In this document: positions 41,501 through 57,100 of the stretch, in pieces
Layout of the letters: the number at the start of each line of letters is the position of its first letter
Position numbering within the stretch: the first letter of the stretch is position 1
Assembly (NCBI RefSeq): GCF_051014445.1
Contig: NW_027488367.1
Location: 28,815,501-28,879,500, forward strand
Direction: 5' to 3'
From: Colletes latitarsis
Taxonomy: Eukaryota; Arthropoda; Insecta; Hymenoptera; Colletidae
Length of the DNA: 64,000 nucleotides
Notes under the pieces: generated by a model
The model's input: the letters and a program-made list of their open reading frames with translations, nothing else
Told to the model about the DNA's origin: nothing
The model's database searches: none
Program-made: the position numbers and the translations under genes

Positions 41501-44500
41501 CATTCTGCTCATACTTGTTGAACGGATCCTGGGTTTTTTCTGGTTTGGATCACGTAGTAATGTGGGACCACACAGGAGCAATCAATTAAACCTGGTCTTG
41601 ATAAATATTTTAGAGGATAACACATGTTAGGTCTGGGTTAGGTCTAGGATTTGCCCTCATCAGGCGCATACTTTCGCATATTTCTCATACTTCATGGCTG
41701 GATCCTGGGCTATTTCTGGATTGGAGCACGTAGTAATGTGGTACCACACTGAAACAGTCCATTAAACCTGGTCTTGATAAATATTTTAGAGAATAATTCA
41801 TGTTAGGTCTAGGTTAGGTCTGGGATTTGCTCTCATCAGGCTCATTCTTTCGCATATTTCTCATACTTGACGGCTAGATCCTGGGCTTTTTCTGGATTGC
41901 ATCACGTAGTAATGAAGTACAACACTGAACCAGTCAATTAAACCTGGTTTCGATCAATATTTTAGAGAATAATTCATGTTAGGTCTAGGTTAGGTCTGGG
42001 ATTTGCTCTCATCAGGCTCATTCTTTCGCATATTTCTCATACTTGATGGATAGATCCTGGGCTTTTTCTGGATTGCATCACGTAGTAATGAAGTACAACA
42101 CTGAAACACTCACTTAAACCTGGTTTCCATCAATATTATTGAGGATAACGCATGTTAGGTCTAGGTTAGGCCTGGGATTTTCACTCATCAGACTCATACT
42201 TTCGCATTCTTCACATACTTGCTGAACGGATCTTGGGTTTTTTCTGGTGTGGATCACGTAGTAATGTGGTACCACACTGAAACAATCAATTAAACCTGAT
42301 CTTGATAAATATTTTAGAGGATAACGCATGTTAGGTCTGGGTTAGGTCTGGGATTTGCTCTCATCAGGCTCATTCTTTCGCATATTTCTCATACTTGACG
42401 GCTAGATCCTGGGCTTTTTCTGGATTGCATCACGTAGTAATGAAGTACAACACTGAAACAGTCCAGTAAACCTGGTTTGGATCAATATTTTTGAGGATAA
42501 CGCATGTTAGGTCTAGGTTAGGTCTGGGATTTTCACTCATCAGACTCATACTTTCGCATTCTTCACATACTTGTTGAACGGATCCTGGGTTTTCTCTGGT
42601 TTGGATCACGAAGTACTGTGGGACCACACTGAAACAATCAATTAAACCTGGTTTTGATGAATATTTTAGAGAATAATTCATGTTAGGTCTGGGTTAGGTC
42701 TGGGATTTGCTCTCATCAGGCTCATTCTTTCGCATATTTCTCATACTTGACGGCTAGATCCTGGGCTTTTTCTGGATTGCATCACGTAGTAATGAAGTAC
42801 AACACTGATACAGTCAATTAAACCTGGTTGCGATCAATATTTTAAAGGATAACGCATGTTAGGTCTGGGTTAGGTCTGGGATTTGCTCTCATCAGGCTCA
42901 TTCTTTCGCATATTTCTCATACTTGACGGCTAGATCCTGGGCTTTTTCTGGATTGCATCACGTAGTAATGAAGTACAACACTGAAACAGTCCAGTAAACC
43001 TGGTCTTGATAAATATTTTAGAGAATAATTCATGTTAGGTCTAGGTAAGGTCAGGGATTTGCTCTCATCAGGCTCATACTTTCGCATTCTTCACATAGTT
43101 GTTGAACGGATCCTGGGTTTTTACTGGTTTGGATCACGTAGTAATGTGGTACCACACTGAAACATTCAATTAAACCTGGTCTTGATAAATATTTTAGAGA
43201 ATAATTCATGTTAGGTCTAGGTAAGGTCAGGGATTTGCTCTCATCAGGCTCATACTTTCGCATTCTTCACATACTTGTTGGACGGATCCTGGGTTTTTTC
43301 TGGTTTGGATCACGTAGTAATGTGGGACCACACAGGAGCAATCAATTAATCCTGGTCTTGATAAATATTTTAGAGGATAACGCATGTTAGGTCTGGGTTA
43401 GGTCTAGGATTTGCCCTCGTCAGGTTCATACTTCAGATATTTCTCATACTTCATGGCTAGATCCTGGGCTATTTCTGGATTGTATCACGTAGTAATGTGG
43501 TACCACACTGAAACAGTCCATTAAACCTGGTTGCGATCAATATTTTACAAGATAACGCATGTTAGGTCTGGGTTAGGTCTAGGATTTGCCCTCATCAGGC
43601 TCATACTTTCGCGTTTTTCACATACTTGTTGAACAGATCCTGGGTTTTTTCTGGTTTGGGTCACGTAGCAGTGTGGTACCACACTGAAACAGTCGATTAA
43701 ACGTGGTTTCGATCAATATTTTTGAGGATAACGCATGTTAGGTCTAGGTTAGGCCGGGGATTTTCACTCATCAGGCTCATACTTTCGCATTCTTCACATA
43801 CTTGTTGAACGGATCCTGGGTTTTTGCTGGTTTGGATCACGTAGGAATGTGGTACCACACTGAAACATTCAATTAAACCTGGTCTTGATAAAAATTTTAG
43901 AGGATAACGCATGTTAGGTCTGGGTTAGGTCTAGGATTTGCCCTCATCAGGCTCATCCTTTCGCATATTTCTCATACTTCATGGCTGGATCCTGGGCTAT
44001 TTCTGGATTGGATCACGTAGTAATGTGGTACCACACTGAAACAGTCAATTAAACCTGGTTTTGATGAATATTTTAGAGAATAATTCATGTTAGGTCTAGG
44101 TTAGGCCTGGGATTTGCTCTCATCAGGCTCATTCTTTCGCATATTTCTCATACTAGATGGCTAGATCCTGGGCTTTTTCTGGATTGCATCACGTAGTAAT
44201 GAAGTACAACACTGAAACACTCAATTAAACCTGGTTTCGATCAATATTATTGAGGACAACGCATGTTAGGTCCAGGTTAGGCCTGGGATTTTCACTCATC
44301 AGACTCATACTTTCGCATTCTTCACATACTTGTTGAACGGATCTTGGGTTTTTTCTGGTGTGGATCACGTAGTAATGTGGTACCACACTGAAACAATCAA
44401 TTAAACCTGATCTCGATAAATATTTTAGAGGATAACGTATGTTAGGTCTGGGTTAGGTCTAGGATTTGCCCTCATCAGGCGCATACTTTCGCATATTCCT

Positions 44501-44640
44501 CATACTTCATGGCTGGATCCCGGGCTATTTCTGGATTGCAGCACGTAGTAATGTGGTACCACACTGAAACAGTCCATTAAACCTGGTTTGGATGAATATT
44601 TTTGAAGATAACGCATGTTAGGTCTAGGTTAGGCCGGGGA
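38550..44640. repeat. Large higher-order unit, copy 1 (about 6.1 kb)
   Basis: This block matches 45,588-51,150. From 38,550 to about 40,560 the offset is 7,038 bp; from about 40,890 it is 6,686; from 41,281 to 44,640 it is 6,510. The two steps, 352 and 176 bp, are exactly two monomers and one monomer present here and absent from the right copy. After 44,640 the two copies continue with different monomers. Confidence 0.85.
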
Positions 44641-45587
44641 TTTGCCCTCGTCAGGTTCATACTTCAGATATTTCTCATACTTCATGGCTAGATCCTGGGC
44701 TATTTCTGGATTGTATCACGTAGTAATGTGGTACCACACTGAAACAGTCCATTAAACCTGGTTGCGATCAATATTTTACAAGATAACGCATGTTAGGTCT
44801 GGGTTAGGTCTAGGATTTGCCCTCATCAGGCTCATACTTTCGCGTTTTTCACATACTTGTTGAACAGATCCTGGGTTTTTTCTGGTTTGGGTCACGTAGC
44901 AGTGTGGTACCACACTGAAACAGTCGATTAAACGTGGTTTCGATCAATATTTTTGAGGATAACGCATGTTAGGTCTGGGATAGGTCTGGGATTTGCCCTC
45001 ATCAGACTCAAACTTTCGCACACTTCACATACTCGTTGAACAGATCCTGGGTTATTTTCTGGTTTGGATCACATAGTAATGTGGTACCACACTGAAACAA
45101 TCAATTAAACCTGGTCGTGATAAATATTTTAGAGGATAACGCATGTTAGGTCTGGGATACGTCTGGGATTTGCCCTCATCAGACTCATACTTTCGCATTC
45201 TTCACATACTTGTTGAACGGATCCTGGGATTTTGCTGGTTTGGATCACGTAGTAATGTGGTACCACACTGAAACATTCAATTAAACCTGGTCTTGATAAA
45301 TATTTTAGAGGATAACGCATGTTAGGTCTGGGTTAGGTCTAGGATTTGCCCTCATCAGGCTCATACTTTCGCATATTTCTCATACTTCATGGCTGGATCC
45401 TGGGCTATTTCTGGATTGGATCACGTAGTAATGTGGTACCACACTGAAACAACCAATTAAACCTGATCTCGATAAATATTTTAGAGGATAACGCATGTTA
45501 GGTCTAGGTTAGGTCTAGGATTTGCGCTCATCAGGCGCATACTTTCGCATATTTCTCATACTTCATGGCTGGATCCTGGGCTATTTC

Positions 45588-48500
45588 TGGATTGGAGCAC
45601 GTAGTAATGTGGTACCACACTGAAACAGTCCATTAAACCTGGTTTGGATCAATATTTTTGAGGATAACGCATGTTAGGTCTAGGTTAGGCCGGGGATTTT
45701 CACTCATCAGACTCATACTTTCGCATTCTTCACATACTTCTTGAACGGATCCTGGGTTTTTACTGGTTTGGATCACGTAGTAATGTGGTACCACACTGAA
45801 ACATTCAATTAAACCTGGTCTTGATAAATATTTTTGAGAATAATTCATGTTAGGTCTAGGTAAGGTCAGGGATTTGCTCTCATCAGGCTCATTCTTTCGC
45901 ATATTTCTCATACTTGATGGCTAGATCCTGGGCTTTTTTTGGATTGCATCACGTAGTAATGATGTACAACACTGAAGCAGTCAATTAAACCTGGTTTCCA
46001 TCAATATTTTAGAGAATAATTCATGTTAGGTCTAGGTTAGGTCAGGGATTTGCTCTCATCAGGCTCATTCTTTCGCATATTTCTCATACTTGATGGCTAG
46101 ATCCTGGGCTTTTTCTGGATTGCATCACGTAGTAATGAAGTACAACACTGAAACAGTCAATTAAACCTGGTTTCGATCAATATATTAGAGAATAATTCAT
46201 GTTAGGTCTAGGTTAGGTCTGGGATTTGCTCTCATCAGGGTCATACTTTCGCAGTTTTAACATACATGTTGACCTGATCGAGTGTTTTTTCTGCTTTGGA
46301 TCGCATAGTAATGTGGTACCACACTGAAACAGTCGATTAAACCAGGTTTCGATCAATATTTTAGAGGATAACGCATGTTAGGTCTGGGTTAGGTCTAGGA
46401 TTTGCCCTCATCAGGCTCATACTTTCGCGTTTTTCACATACTTGTTGAACAGATCCCGGGTTTTTTCTGGATTGGGTCACGTAGTAGTGTGGTACCACAC
46501 TGAAACAGTCGATTAAACCTGGTTTCGATCAATATTTTTGAGGATAACGCATGTTAGGTCTGGGTTAGGTCTAGGATTTGCCCTCATCAGGCTCATTCTT
46601 TCGCATATTTCTCAAACTTGATGGCTAGATCCTGGGCTTTTTCTGGATTGCATCAGGTAGTAATGTGGGACCACACTGAAACAGTCAATTAAACCTGGTT
46701 TCCATCAATATCTTAGAGGACAACGCAAGTTAGGTCTGGGATAGGTATGGGATTTGCCCACATCAGGCTCATACTTTCGCGTTTTTCACATACTTGTTGA
46801 ACAGACCCTGGGTTTTTTCTGGTTTGGATCACGCAGTAGTGTGGTACCACACTGAACCAGTCCATTAAACCTGGTTTGGATCGACATTTTAGAGGATAAC
46901 GCAGGTTAGGTCTAGGTTAGGTCTGGGATTTTCGCTCATCAGACTCATACTTTCGCATTCTTCACATACTTGTTGAACGGCTCCTGGGTTTTTACTGGTT
47001 TGGATCACGTAGTAATGTGGTACCACACTGAAACATTCAATTAAACCTGGTCTTGATAAATATTTTAGAGAATAATTCATGTTAGGTCTAGGTAAGGTCA
47101 GGGATTTGCTCTCATCAGGCTCATTCTTTCGCATATTTCTCATACTTGATGGCTAGATCCTGGGCTTTTTTTGGATTGCATCACGTAGTAATGATGTACA
47201 ACACTGAAGCAGTCAATTAAACCTGGTTTCCATCAATATTTTAGAGAATAATTCATGTTAGGTCTAGGTTAGGTCAGGGATTTGCTCTCATCAGGCTCAC
47301 TCTTTCGCATATTTCTCATACTTGATGGCTAGATCCTGGGCTTTTTTTGGATTGCATCACGTAGTAATGAAGTTCAACACTGAAACTGTCAATTAAACCT
47401 GGTTTCCATCAATATTTTAGAGGACAACGCATGTCAGGTCTAGGTTAGGTCTGGGATTTGCTCTCATCAGGGTCATACTGTCGCAGTTTTAACTTACTTG
47501 TTGAACGGATCCTGGGTTTTTTCTGGTTTGGTTCACGTAGTAATGTGGTACCACACTGAAACATTCAATTAAACCTGGCCTTGATAAATATTTTAGAGAA
47601 TAATTCATGTTTGGTCTAGGTTAGGTCTGGGATTTGCTCTCATCAGGCTCATTCTTTCGCATATTTCTCATACTTGATGGCTAGATCCTGGGCTTTTTCT
47701 GGTTTGTATCACGTAGTAGTGTGGTACCACACTGAAACAGTCCATTAAACCTGGTTTGGATCAATATTTTAGAGGATAACGCATGTTAGGCCTAGGTTAG
47801 GTCTGGGATTTTCACTCATCAGACTCATACTTTCGCATTCTTCACATACTTGTTGAACGGATCCTAGGTTTTTTCTGGTTTGGATAACGTAGTAATGTGG
47901 GACCACACTGAAACAATCAATTAAACCTGGTCTTGATAAATATTTTAGAGGATAACGCATGTTACGTTAGGTTAGGCCTGGGATTTTCACTCATCATACT
48001 CATACTATCGCATTCTTCTCATACTTGTTGAACGGATCCTGGGTTTTTTCTGGTTTGGATCACGTAGTAATGTGGGACCACACAGGAGCAATCAATTAAA
48101 CCTGGTCTTGATAAATATTTTACAGGATAACACATGTTAGGTCTGGGTTAGGTCTAGGATTTGCCCTCATCAGGCGCATACTTTCGCATATTTCTCATAC
48201 TTCATGGCTGGATCCTGGGCTATTTCTGGATTGGAGCACGTAGTAATGTGGTACCACACTGAAACAGTCCATTAAACCTGGTCTTGATAAATATTTTAGA
48301 GAATAATTCATGTTAGGTCTAGGTTAGGTCTGGGATTTGCTCTCATCAGGCTCATTCTTTCGCATATTTCTCATACTTGACGGCTAGATCCTGGGCTTTT
48401 TCTGGATTGCATCACGTAGTAATGAAGTACAACACTGAACCAGTCAATTAAACCTGGTTTCGATCAATATTTTAGAGAATAATTCATGTTAGGTCTAGGT

Positions 48501-51150
48501 TAGGTCTGGGATTTGCTCTCATCAGGCTCATTCTTTCGCATATTTCTCATACTTGATGGATAGATCCTGGGCTTTTTCTGGATTGCATCACGTAGTAATG
48601 AAGTACAACACTGAAACACTCACTTAAACCTGGTTTCCATCAATATTATTGAGGATAACGCATGTTAGGTCTAGGTTAGGCCTGGGATTTTCACTCATCA
48701 GACTCATACTTTCGCATTCTTCACATACTTGCTGAACGGATCTTGCGTTTTTTCTGGTGTGGATCACGTAGTAATGTGGTACCACACTGAAACAATCAAT
48801 TAAACCTGATCTTGATAAATATTTTAGAGGATAACGCATGCTAGGTCTGGGTTAGGTCTGGGATTTGCTCTCATCAGGCTCATTCTTTCGCATATTTCTC
48901 ATACTTGACGGCTAGATCCTGGGCTTTTTCTGGATTGCATCACGTAGTAATGAAGTACAACACTGAAACAGTCCAGTAAACCTGGTTTGGATCAATATTT
49001 TTGAGGATAACGCATGTTAGGTCTAGGTTAGGTCTGGGATTTTCACTCATCAGACTCATACTTTCGCATTCTTCACATACTTGTTGAACGGATCCTGGGT
49101 TTTCTCTGGTTTGGATCACGAAGTACTGTGGGACCACACTGAAACAATCAATTAAACCTGGTTTTGATGAATATTTTAGAGAATAATTCATGTTAGGTCT
49201 GGGTTAGGTCTGGGATTTGCTCTCATCAGGCTCATTCTTTCGCATATTTCTCATACTTGACGGCTAGATCCTGGGCTTTTTCTGGATTGCATCACGTAGT
49301 AATGAAGTACAACACTGATACAGTCAATTAAACCTGGTTGCGATCAATATTTTAAAGGATAACGCATGTTAGGTCTGGGTTAGGTCTGGGATTTGCTCTC
49401 ATCAGGCTCATTCTTTCGCATATTTCTCATACTTGACGGCTAGATCCTGGGCTTTTTCTGGATTGCATCACGTAGTAATGAAGTACAACACTGAAACAGT
49501 CCAGTAAACCTGGTCTTGATAAATATTTTAGAGAATAATTCATGTTAGGTCTAGGTAAGGTCAGGGATTTGCTCTCATCAGGCTCATACTTTCGCATTCT
49601 TCACATACTTGTTGAACGGATCCTGGGTTTTTACTGGTTTGGATCACGTAGTAATGTGGTACCACACTGAAACATTCAATTAAGCCTGGTCTTGATAAAT
49701 ATTTTAGAGAATAATTCATGTTAGGTCTAGGTAAGGTCAGGGATTTGCTCTGATCAGGCTCATACTTTCGCATTCTTCACATACTTGTTGGACGGATCCT
49801 GGGTTTTTTCTGGTTTGGATCACGTAGTAATGTGGGACCACACAGGAGTAATCAATTAATCCTGGTCTTGATAAATATTTTAGAGGATAACGCATGTTAG
49901 GTCTGGGTTAGGTCTAGGATTTGCCCTCGTCAGGTTCATACTTCAGATATTTCTCATACTTCATGGCTAGATCCTGGGCTATTTCTGGATTGTATCACGT
50001 AGTAATGTGGTACCACACTGAAACAGTCCATTAAACCTGGTTGCGATCAATATTTTACAGGATAACGCATGTTAGGTCTGGGTTAGGTCTAGGATTTGCC
50101 CTCATCAGGCTCATACTTTCGCGTTTTTCACATACTTGTTGAACAGATCCTGGGTTTTTTCTGGTTTGGGTCACGTAGCAGTGTGGTACCACACTGAAAC
50201 AGTCGATTAAACGTGGTTTCGATCAATATTTTTGAGGATAACGCATGTTAGGTCTAGGTTAGGCCGGGGATTTTCACTCATCAGACTCATACTTTCGCAG
50301 TCTTCACATACTTGTTGAACGGATCCTGGGTTTTTGCTGGTTTGGATCACGTAGGAATGTGGTACCACACTGAAACATTCAATTAAACCTGGTCTTGATA
50401 AAAATTTTAGAGGATAACGCATGTTAGGTCTGGGTTAGGTCTAGGATTTGCCCTCATCAGGCTCATCCTTTCGCATATTTCTCATACTTCATGGCTGGAT
50501 CCTGGGCTATTTCTGGATTGGATCACGTAGTAATGTGGTACCACACTGAAACAGTCAATTAAACCTGGTTTTGATGAATATTTTAGAGAATAATTCATGT
50601 TAGGTCTAGGTTAGGCCTGGGATTTGCTCTCATCAGGCTCATTCTTTCGCATATTTCTCATACTAGATGGCTAGATCCTGGGCTTTTTCTGGATTGCATC
50701 ACGTAGTAATGAAGTACAACACTGAAACACTCAATTAAACCTGGTTTCGATCAATATTATTGAGGACAACGCATGTTAGGTCCAGGTTAGGCCTGGGATT
50801 TTCACTCATCAGACTCATACTTTCGCATTCTTCACATACTTGTTGAACGGATCTTGGGTTTTTTCTGGTGTGGATCACGTAGTAATGTGGTACCACACTG
50901 AAACAATCAATTAAACCTGATCTCGATAAATATTTTAGAGGATAACGTATGTTAGGTCTGGGTTAGGTCTAGGATTTGCCCTCATCAGGCGCATACTTTC
51001 GCATATTCGTCATACTTCATGGCTGGATCCCGGGCTATTTCTGGATTGCAGCACGTAGTAATGTGGTACCACACTGAAACAGTCCATTAAACCTGGTTTG
51101 GATGAATATTTTTGAAGATAACGCATGTTAGGTCTAGGTTAGGCCGGGGA
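45588..51150. repeat. Large higher-order unit, copy 2 (about 5.6 kb)
   Basis: Counterpart of 38,550-44,640, shorter by three whole monomers lost in two events. Single-base differences are scattered and sparse. Loss in exact monomer multiples is the signature of unequal exchange or replication slippage in register with the 176-bp repeat. Confidence 0.85.
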
Positions 51151-54100
51151 TTTTCACTCATCAGACTCATACTTTCGCATTCTTCACATACTTGTTGAAC
51201 GGATCCTGGGTTTTTACTGGTTTGGATCACGTAGTAATGTGGTACCACACTGAAACAGTCAATTAAACCTGGTTTTGATGAATATTTTAGAGAATAATTC
51301 ATGTTAGGTCTAGGTTAGGCCTGGGATTTGCTCTCATCAGGCTCATTCTTTCGCATATTTCTCATACTAAATGGCTAGACCCTGGGCTTTTTCTGGATTG
51401 CATCACGTAGTAATGAAGTACAACACTGAAACACTCATTTAAACGTGGTTTCGATCAATATTATTGAGGATAACGCATGTTAGGTCCAGGTTAGGCCTGG
51501 GATTTTCACTTATCAGACTCATACTTTCGCATTCCTCACATACTTGTTGAACGGATCTTGGGTTTTTTCTGGTGTGGATCACGAAGTAATGTGGTACCAC
51601 ACTGAAACAATCAATTAAACCTGATCTCGATAAATATTTTAGAGGATAACGCATGTTAGGTCTGGGTTAGGTCTATGATTTGCCCTCATCAGGCTCATTC
51701 TTTCGCATATTTCTCATACTTGATGGCTAGATCCTGGGCTTTTTTTGGATTGCATCACGTAGTAATGAAGTTCAACAGTGAAACTGTCAATTAAACCTGG
51801 TTTCCATCAATATTTTAGAGGACAACGCATGTCAGGTCTAGGTTAGGTCTGGGATTTGCTCTCATCAGGGTCATACTGTCGCAGTTTTAACTTACTTGTT
51901 GAACGGATCCTGGGTTTTTTCTGGTTTGGTTCACGTAGTAATGTGGTACCACACTGAAACATTCAATTAAACCTGGCCTTGATAAATATTTTAGAGGATA
52001 ACGCATGTTAGGTCTGGGTTAGGTCTATGATTTGCCCTCATCACGCTCATACTTACGCATATTTCTCATACTTCATGGCTGGATCCTGGGCTATTTCTGG
52101 ATTGGATCACGCAGTAATGTGGTGCCACACTGAAACAGTCAATTAAACCTGGTTTTGATCAATATTTTAGAGAATAATTCATGTTTGGTCTAGGTTAGGT
52201 CTGGGATTTGCTCTCATCAGGCTCATTCCTTCGCATATTTCTCATACTTGATGGCTAGATCCTGGGCTTTTTCTGGTTTGTATCACGTAGTAGTGTGGTA
52301 CCACACTGAAACAGTCCATTAAACCTGGTTTGGATCAATATTTTAGAGGATAACGCATGTTAGGCCTAGGTTAGGTCTGGGATTTTCACTCATCAGACTC
52401 ATACTTTCGCATTCTTCACATACTTGTTGAACGGATCCTGGGCTTTTTCTGGTTTGGATACCGTAGTAATGTGGGACCACACTGAAACAATCAATTAAAC
52501 CTGGACTTGATAAATATTTTTGAGGATAACGCATGTTAGGTCTCGGTTAGGTCTGGGATTTTCACTCATCAGACTCATACTTTCGCATTCTTCACATACT
52601 TGTTGAACGGATCCTGGGTTTTCTCTGGTTTGGATCACGAAGTAATGTGGGACCACACTGAAACAATCAATTAAACCTGGTTTTGATGAATATTTTAGAG
52701 AATAATTCATGTTAGGTCTGGGTTAGGTCTGGGATTTGCTCTCATCAGGCTCATTCTTTCGCATATTTCTCATACTTGACGGCTAGATCCTGGGCTTTTT
52801 CTGGATTGCAACACGTAGTAATGAAGTACAACACTGAAACAGTCAATTAAACCTGGTTGCGATCAATATTTTAAAGGATAACGCATGTTAGGTCTGGGTT
52901 AGGTCTGGGATTTGCTCTCATCAGGCTCATTCTTTCGCATATTTCTCATACTTGACGGCTAGATCCTGGGCTTTTTCTGGATTGCATCACGTAGTAATGA
53001 AGTACAACACTGAAACAGTCCAGTAAACCTGGTCTTGATAAATATTTTAGAGAATAATTCATGTTAGGTCTCGGTAAGGTCAGGGATTTGCTCTCATCAG
53101 GCTCATACTTTCGCATTCTTCACATATTTGTTGGACGGATCCTGGGTTTTTACTGGTTTGGATCACGTAGTAATGTGGTACCACACTGAAACATTCAATT
53201 AAACCTGGTCTTGATAAATATTTTAGAGAATAATTCATGTTAGGTCTAGGTAAGGTCAGGGATTTGCTCTCATCAGGCTCATACTTTCGCATTCTTCACA
53301 TACTTGTTGGACGGATTTTTCTGGTTTGGATCACGTAGTAATGTGGGACCACACAGGAGCAATCAATTAATCCTGGTCTTGATAAATATTTTAGAGGATA
53401 ACGCATGTTAGGTCTGGGTTAGGTCTAGGATTTGCCCTCGTCAGGTTCATACTTTCGCGTTTTTCACATACTTGTTGAGCAGATCCTGGGTTTTTTCTGG
53501 TTTGGGTCACGTAGCAGTGTGGTACCACACTGAAACAGTCGATTAAACGTGGTTTCGATCAATATTTTTGAGGATAACGCATGTTAGGTCTGGGTTAGGT
53601 CTAGGATTTGCCCTCATCAGGCTCATACTTTCGCATATTTCTCATACTTCATGGCTGGATCCTGGGCTATTTCTGGATTGGATCACGTAGTAATGTGGTA
53701 CCACACTGAAACAGTCAATTAAACCTGGTTTTGATGAATATTTTAGAGAATAATTCATGTTAGGTCTAGGTTAGGCCTGGGATTTGCTCTCATCAGGCTC
53801 ATTCTTTCGCATATTACTCATACTAGATGGCTAGATCCTGGGCTTTTTCTGGATTGCATCACGTAGTAATGAAGTACAACACTGAAACACTCAATTAAAC
53901 CTGGTTTCGATCAATATTATTGAGGACAACGCATGTTAGGTCCAGGTTAGGCCTGGGATTTTCACTCATCAGACTCATACTTTCGCATTCTTCACATACT
54001 TGTTGAACGGATCTTGGGTTTTTTCTGGTGTGGATCACGTAGTAATGTGGTACCACACTGAAACAATCAATTAAACCTGATCTCGATAAATATTTTAGAG

Positions 54101-57100
54101 GATAACGCATGTTAGGTCTGGGTAAGGTCAGGGATTTGCTCTCATCAGGCTCATTCTTTCGCATATTTCTCATACTTGATGGCTAGATCCTGGGCTTTTT
54201 TTGGATTGCATCACGTAGTAATGATGTACAACACTGAAGCAGTCAATTAAACCTGGTTTCCATCGATATTTTAGAGAATAATTCATGTTAGGTCTAGGTT
54301 AGGTCAGGGATTTGCTCTCATCAGGCTCATTCTTTCGCATATTTCTCATACTTGATGGCTAGATCCTGGGCTTTTTTTGGATTGCATCACGTAGTAATGA
54401 AGTTCAACACTAAAACTGTCAATTAAACCTGGTTTCCATCAATATTTTAGAGGACAACGCATGTCAGGTCTAGGTTAGGTCTGGGATTTGCTCTCATCAG
54501 GGTCATACTGTCGCAGTTTTAACTTACTTGTTGAACGGATCCTGGGTTTCTTCTGGTTTGGTTCACGTAGTAATGTGGTTCCACACTGAAACATTCAATT
54601 AAACCTGGCCTTGATAAATATTTTAGAGGATAACGCATGTTAGGTTTGGGTTAGGTCTAGGATTTGACCTCATCAGACTCATACTTTCGCGTTTTTCCCA
54701 TACTTGTTGAACGGATCCTGGGTTTTTTCTGGTTTGGATAACGTAGTAATGTGGGACCACACTGAAACAATCAATTAAACCTGGTCTCGATAAATATTTT
54801 AGAGGATAACGCATGTTAGGTCTGGGATAGGTCTGGGATTTGCCCTCATCAGACTCATACTTTCGCACACTTCACATACTTGTTGAACAGATCCTGGGTT
54901 ATTTTCTGGTTTGGATCACATAGTAATGTGGTACCACACTGAAACAGTCGATTAAACCAGGTTTCGATCAATATTTTTGAGGATAACGCATGTTAGGTCT
55001 AGGTTAGGCCTGGGATTTTCACTCATCATACTCATACTTTCGCATTCTTCTCATACTTGTTGAACGGATCCTGGGTTTTTTCTGGTTTGGATCACGTAGT
55101 AATGTGGGACCACACAGGAGCAATCAATTAAACCTGGTCTTGATAAATATTTTAGAGGACAACGCATGTTAGGTCTGGGTTAGGTCTAGGATTTGCCCTC
55201 GTCGGGTTCATACTTCAGATATTTCTCATACTTCATGGCTAGATCCTGGGCTATTTCTGGATTGTATCACGTAGTAATGTGGTACCACACAGAAACAGTC
55301 AATTAAACCTGGTTTCGATCAATATTTTAGTGGATAACGCAAGTTAGGTCTGGGATAGGTCTGGGATTTGCCCTCATCAGGCTCATACTTTCGCGTTTTT
55401 CACATACTTGTTGAACAGATCCTGGGTTTTTTCTGGTTTGGGTCACGTAGTAGTGTGGTACTACACTGAAACAGTCGATTAAACGTGGTTTCGATCAATA
55501 TTTTTGAGGATAACGCATGTTAGGTCTAGGTTAAGTCTGGGATTTGCTCTCATCAGACTCATACTTTCGCACACTTCACATACTCGTTTGACAGATCCTG
55601 GGTTATTTTCTTGTTTGGATCGCATAGTAATGTGGTACCAGACTGAAACAGTCGATTAAACCAGGTTTCGATCAATATATTAGAGAATAATTCAAGTTAG
55701 GTCTTGGTTAGGTCTGGGATTTGCTCTCATCAGGCACATTCCTTCGCATATTTCTCATACTTGATGGCTAGATTCTGGGCTTTTTCTGGAGTGCATCACG
55801 TAGTAATGAAGTACAACACTGAAACAGTCAATTAAACCTGGTTTCCATCAATATCTTAGACGACAACGCAAGTTAGGTCTGGGATAGGTCTGGGATTTGC
55901 CCTCATCAGGCTCATACTTTCGCGTTTTTCACATACTTGTTGAACAGATCCCGGGTTTTTTCTGGATTGGGTCACGTAGTAGTGTGGTACCACACTGAAA
56001 CAGTCGATTAAACCTGGTTTCGATCAATATTTTTGAGGATAACGCATATTAGGTCTAGGTGAGGCCGGGGATTTTCACTCATCAGACTCATACTTTCGCA
56101 TTCCTCACATACTTGTTGAACGGATCCTGGGTTTTTACTGGTTTGGATCACGTAGTAGTGTGGTACCACACTGAAACATTCAATTAAACCTGGTCTTGAT
56201 TAATATTTTAGAGGATAACGCATGTTAGGTCTGGGTTAGGTCTAGGATTTGCCCTCATCAGGCTCATACTTTCGCATATTTCTGATACTTCATGGCTGGA
56301 TCCTGGGTTTTTTCTGGTTTGGATCACGTAGTAGTGTGGTACCTCACTGAAACATTACATTAAACCTGGTTTGGATCAATATTTTAGAGGATGACGCATG
56401 TTAGGTCTAGGTTAGGTCGGGGATTTTCACTCATCAGACTGATACTTTCGCATTCTTCACATACTTGTTGAACGGATCCTGGGTTTTTTCTGGTTTGGAT
56501 CACGTAGTAATGTGGTACCACACTGAAACAGTCGATTAAACCTGGTTTCGATCAGTATTTTACAGGATAACGCATGTTAGGTCTGGGTTAGTTCTAGGAT
56601 TTGCCCTCATCAGGCTCATACTTACGCATATTTCTCATACTTCATGGCTGGATCCTGGGCTATTTCTGGATTGGATCACGTAGTAATGTGGTACCACACT
56701 GAAACAGTCAATTAAACCTGGTTTTGATCAATATTTCAGAGAGTAATTCATGTTAGGTCTAGGTTAGGTCTGGGATTTGCTCTCATCAGGCTCTTTCTTT
56801 CGCATATTTCTCATACTTGATGGCTAGATCCTGGGCTTTTTCTGGATTGCATCACGTAGTAATGTGGTACCACACTGAAACATTCAATTAAACCTGGTCT
56901 TGATAAATATTTTAGAGGATAACGCATGTTAGGTCTGGGTTAGGCCTGGGATTTTCATTTATCAGACTCATACTTTCGCATTCTTCACATACTTGTTGAA
57001 CTGATCCTGGGTTTTTTCTGGTTTGGATCACGTAGGAATGTGGTACCACACTGAAACAGTCGATTAAACCTGGTTTCGATCAATATTTTAGATGATAACG

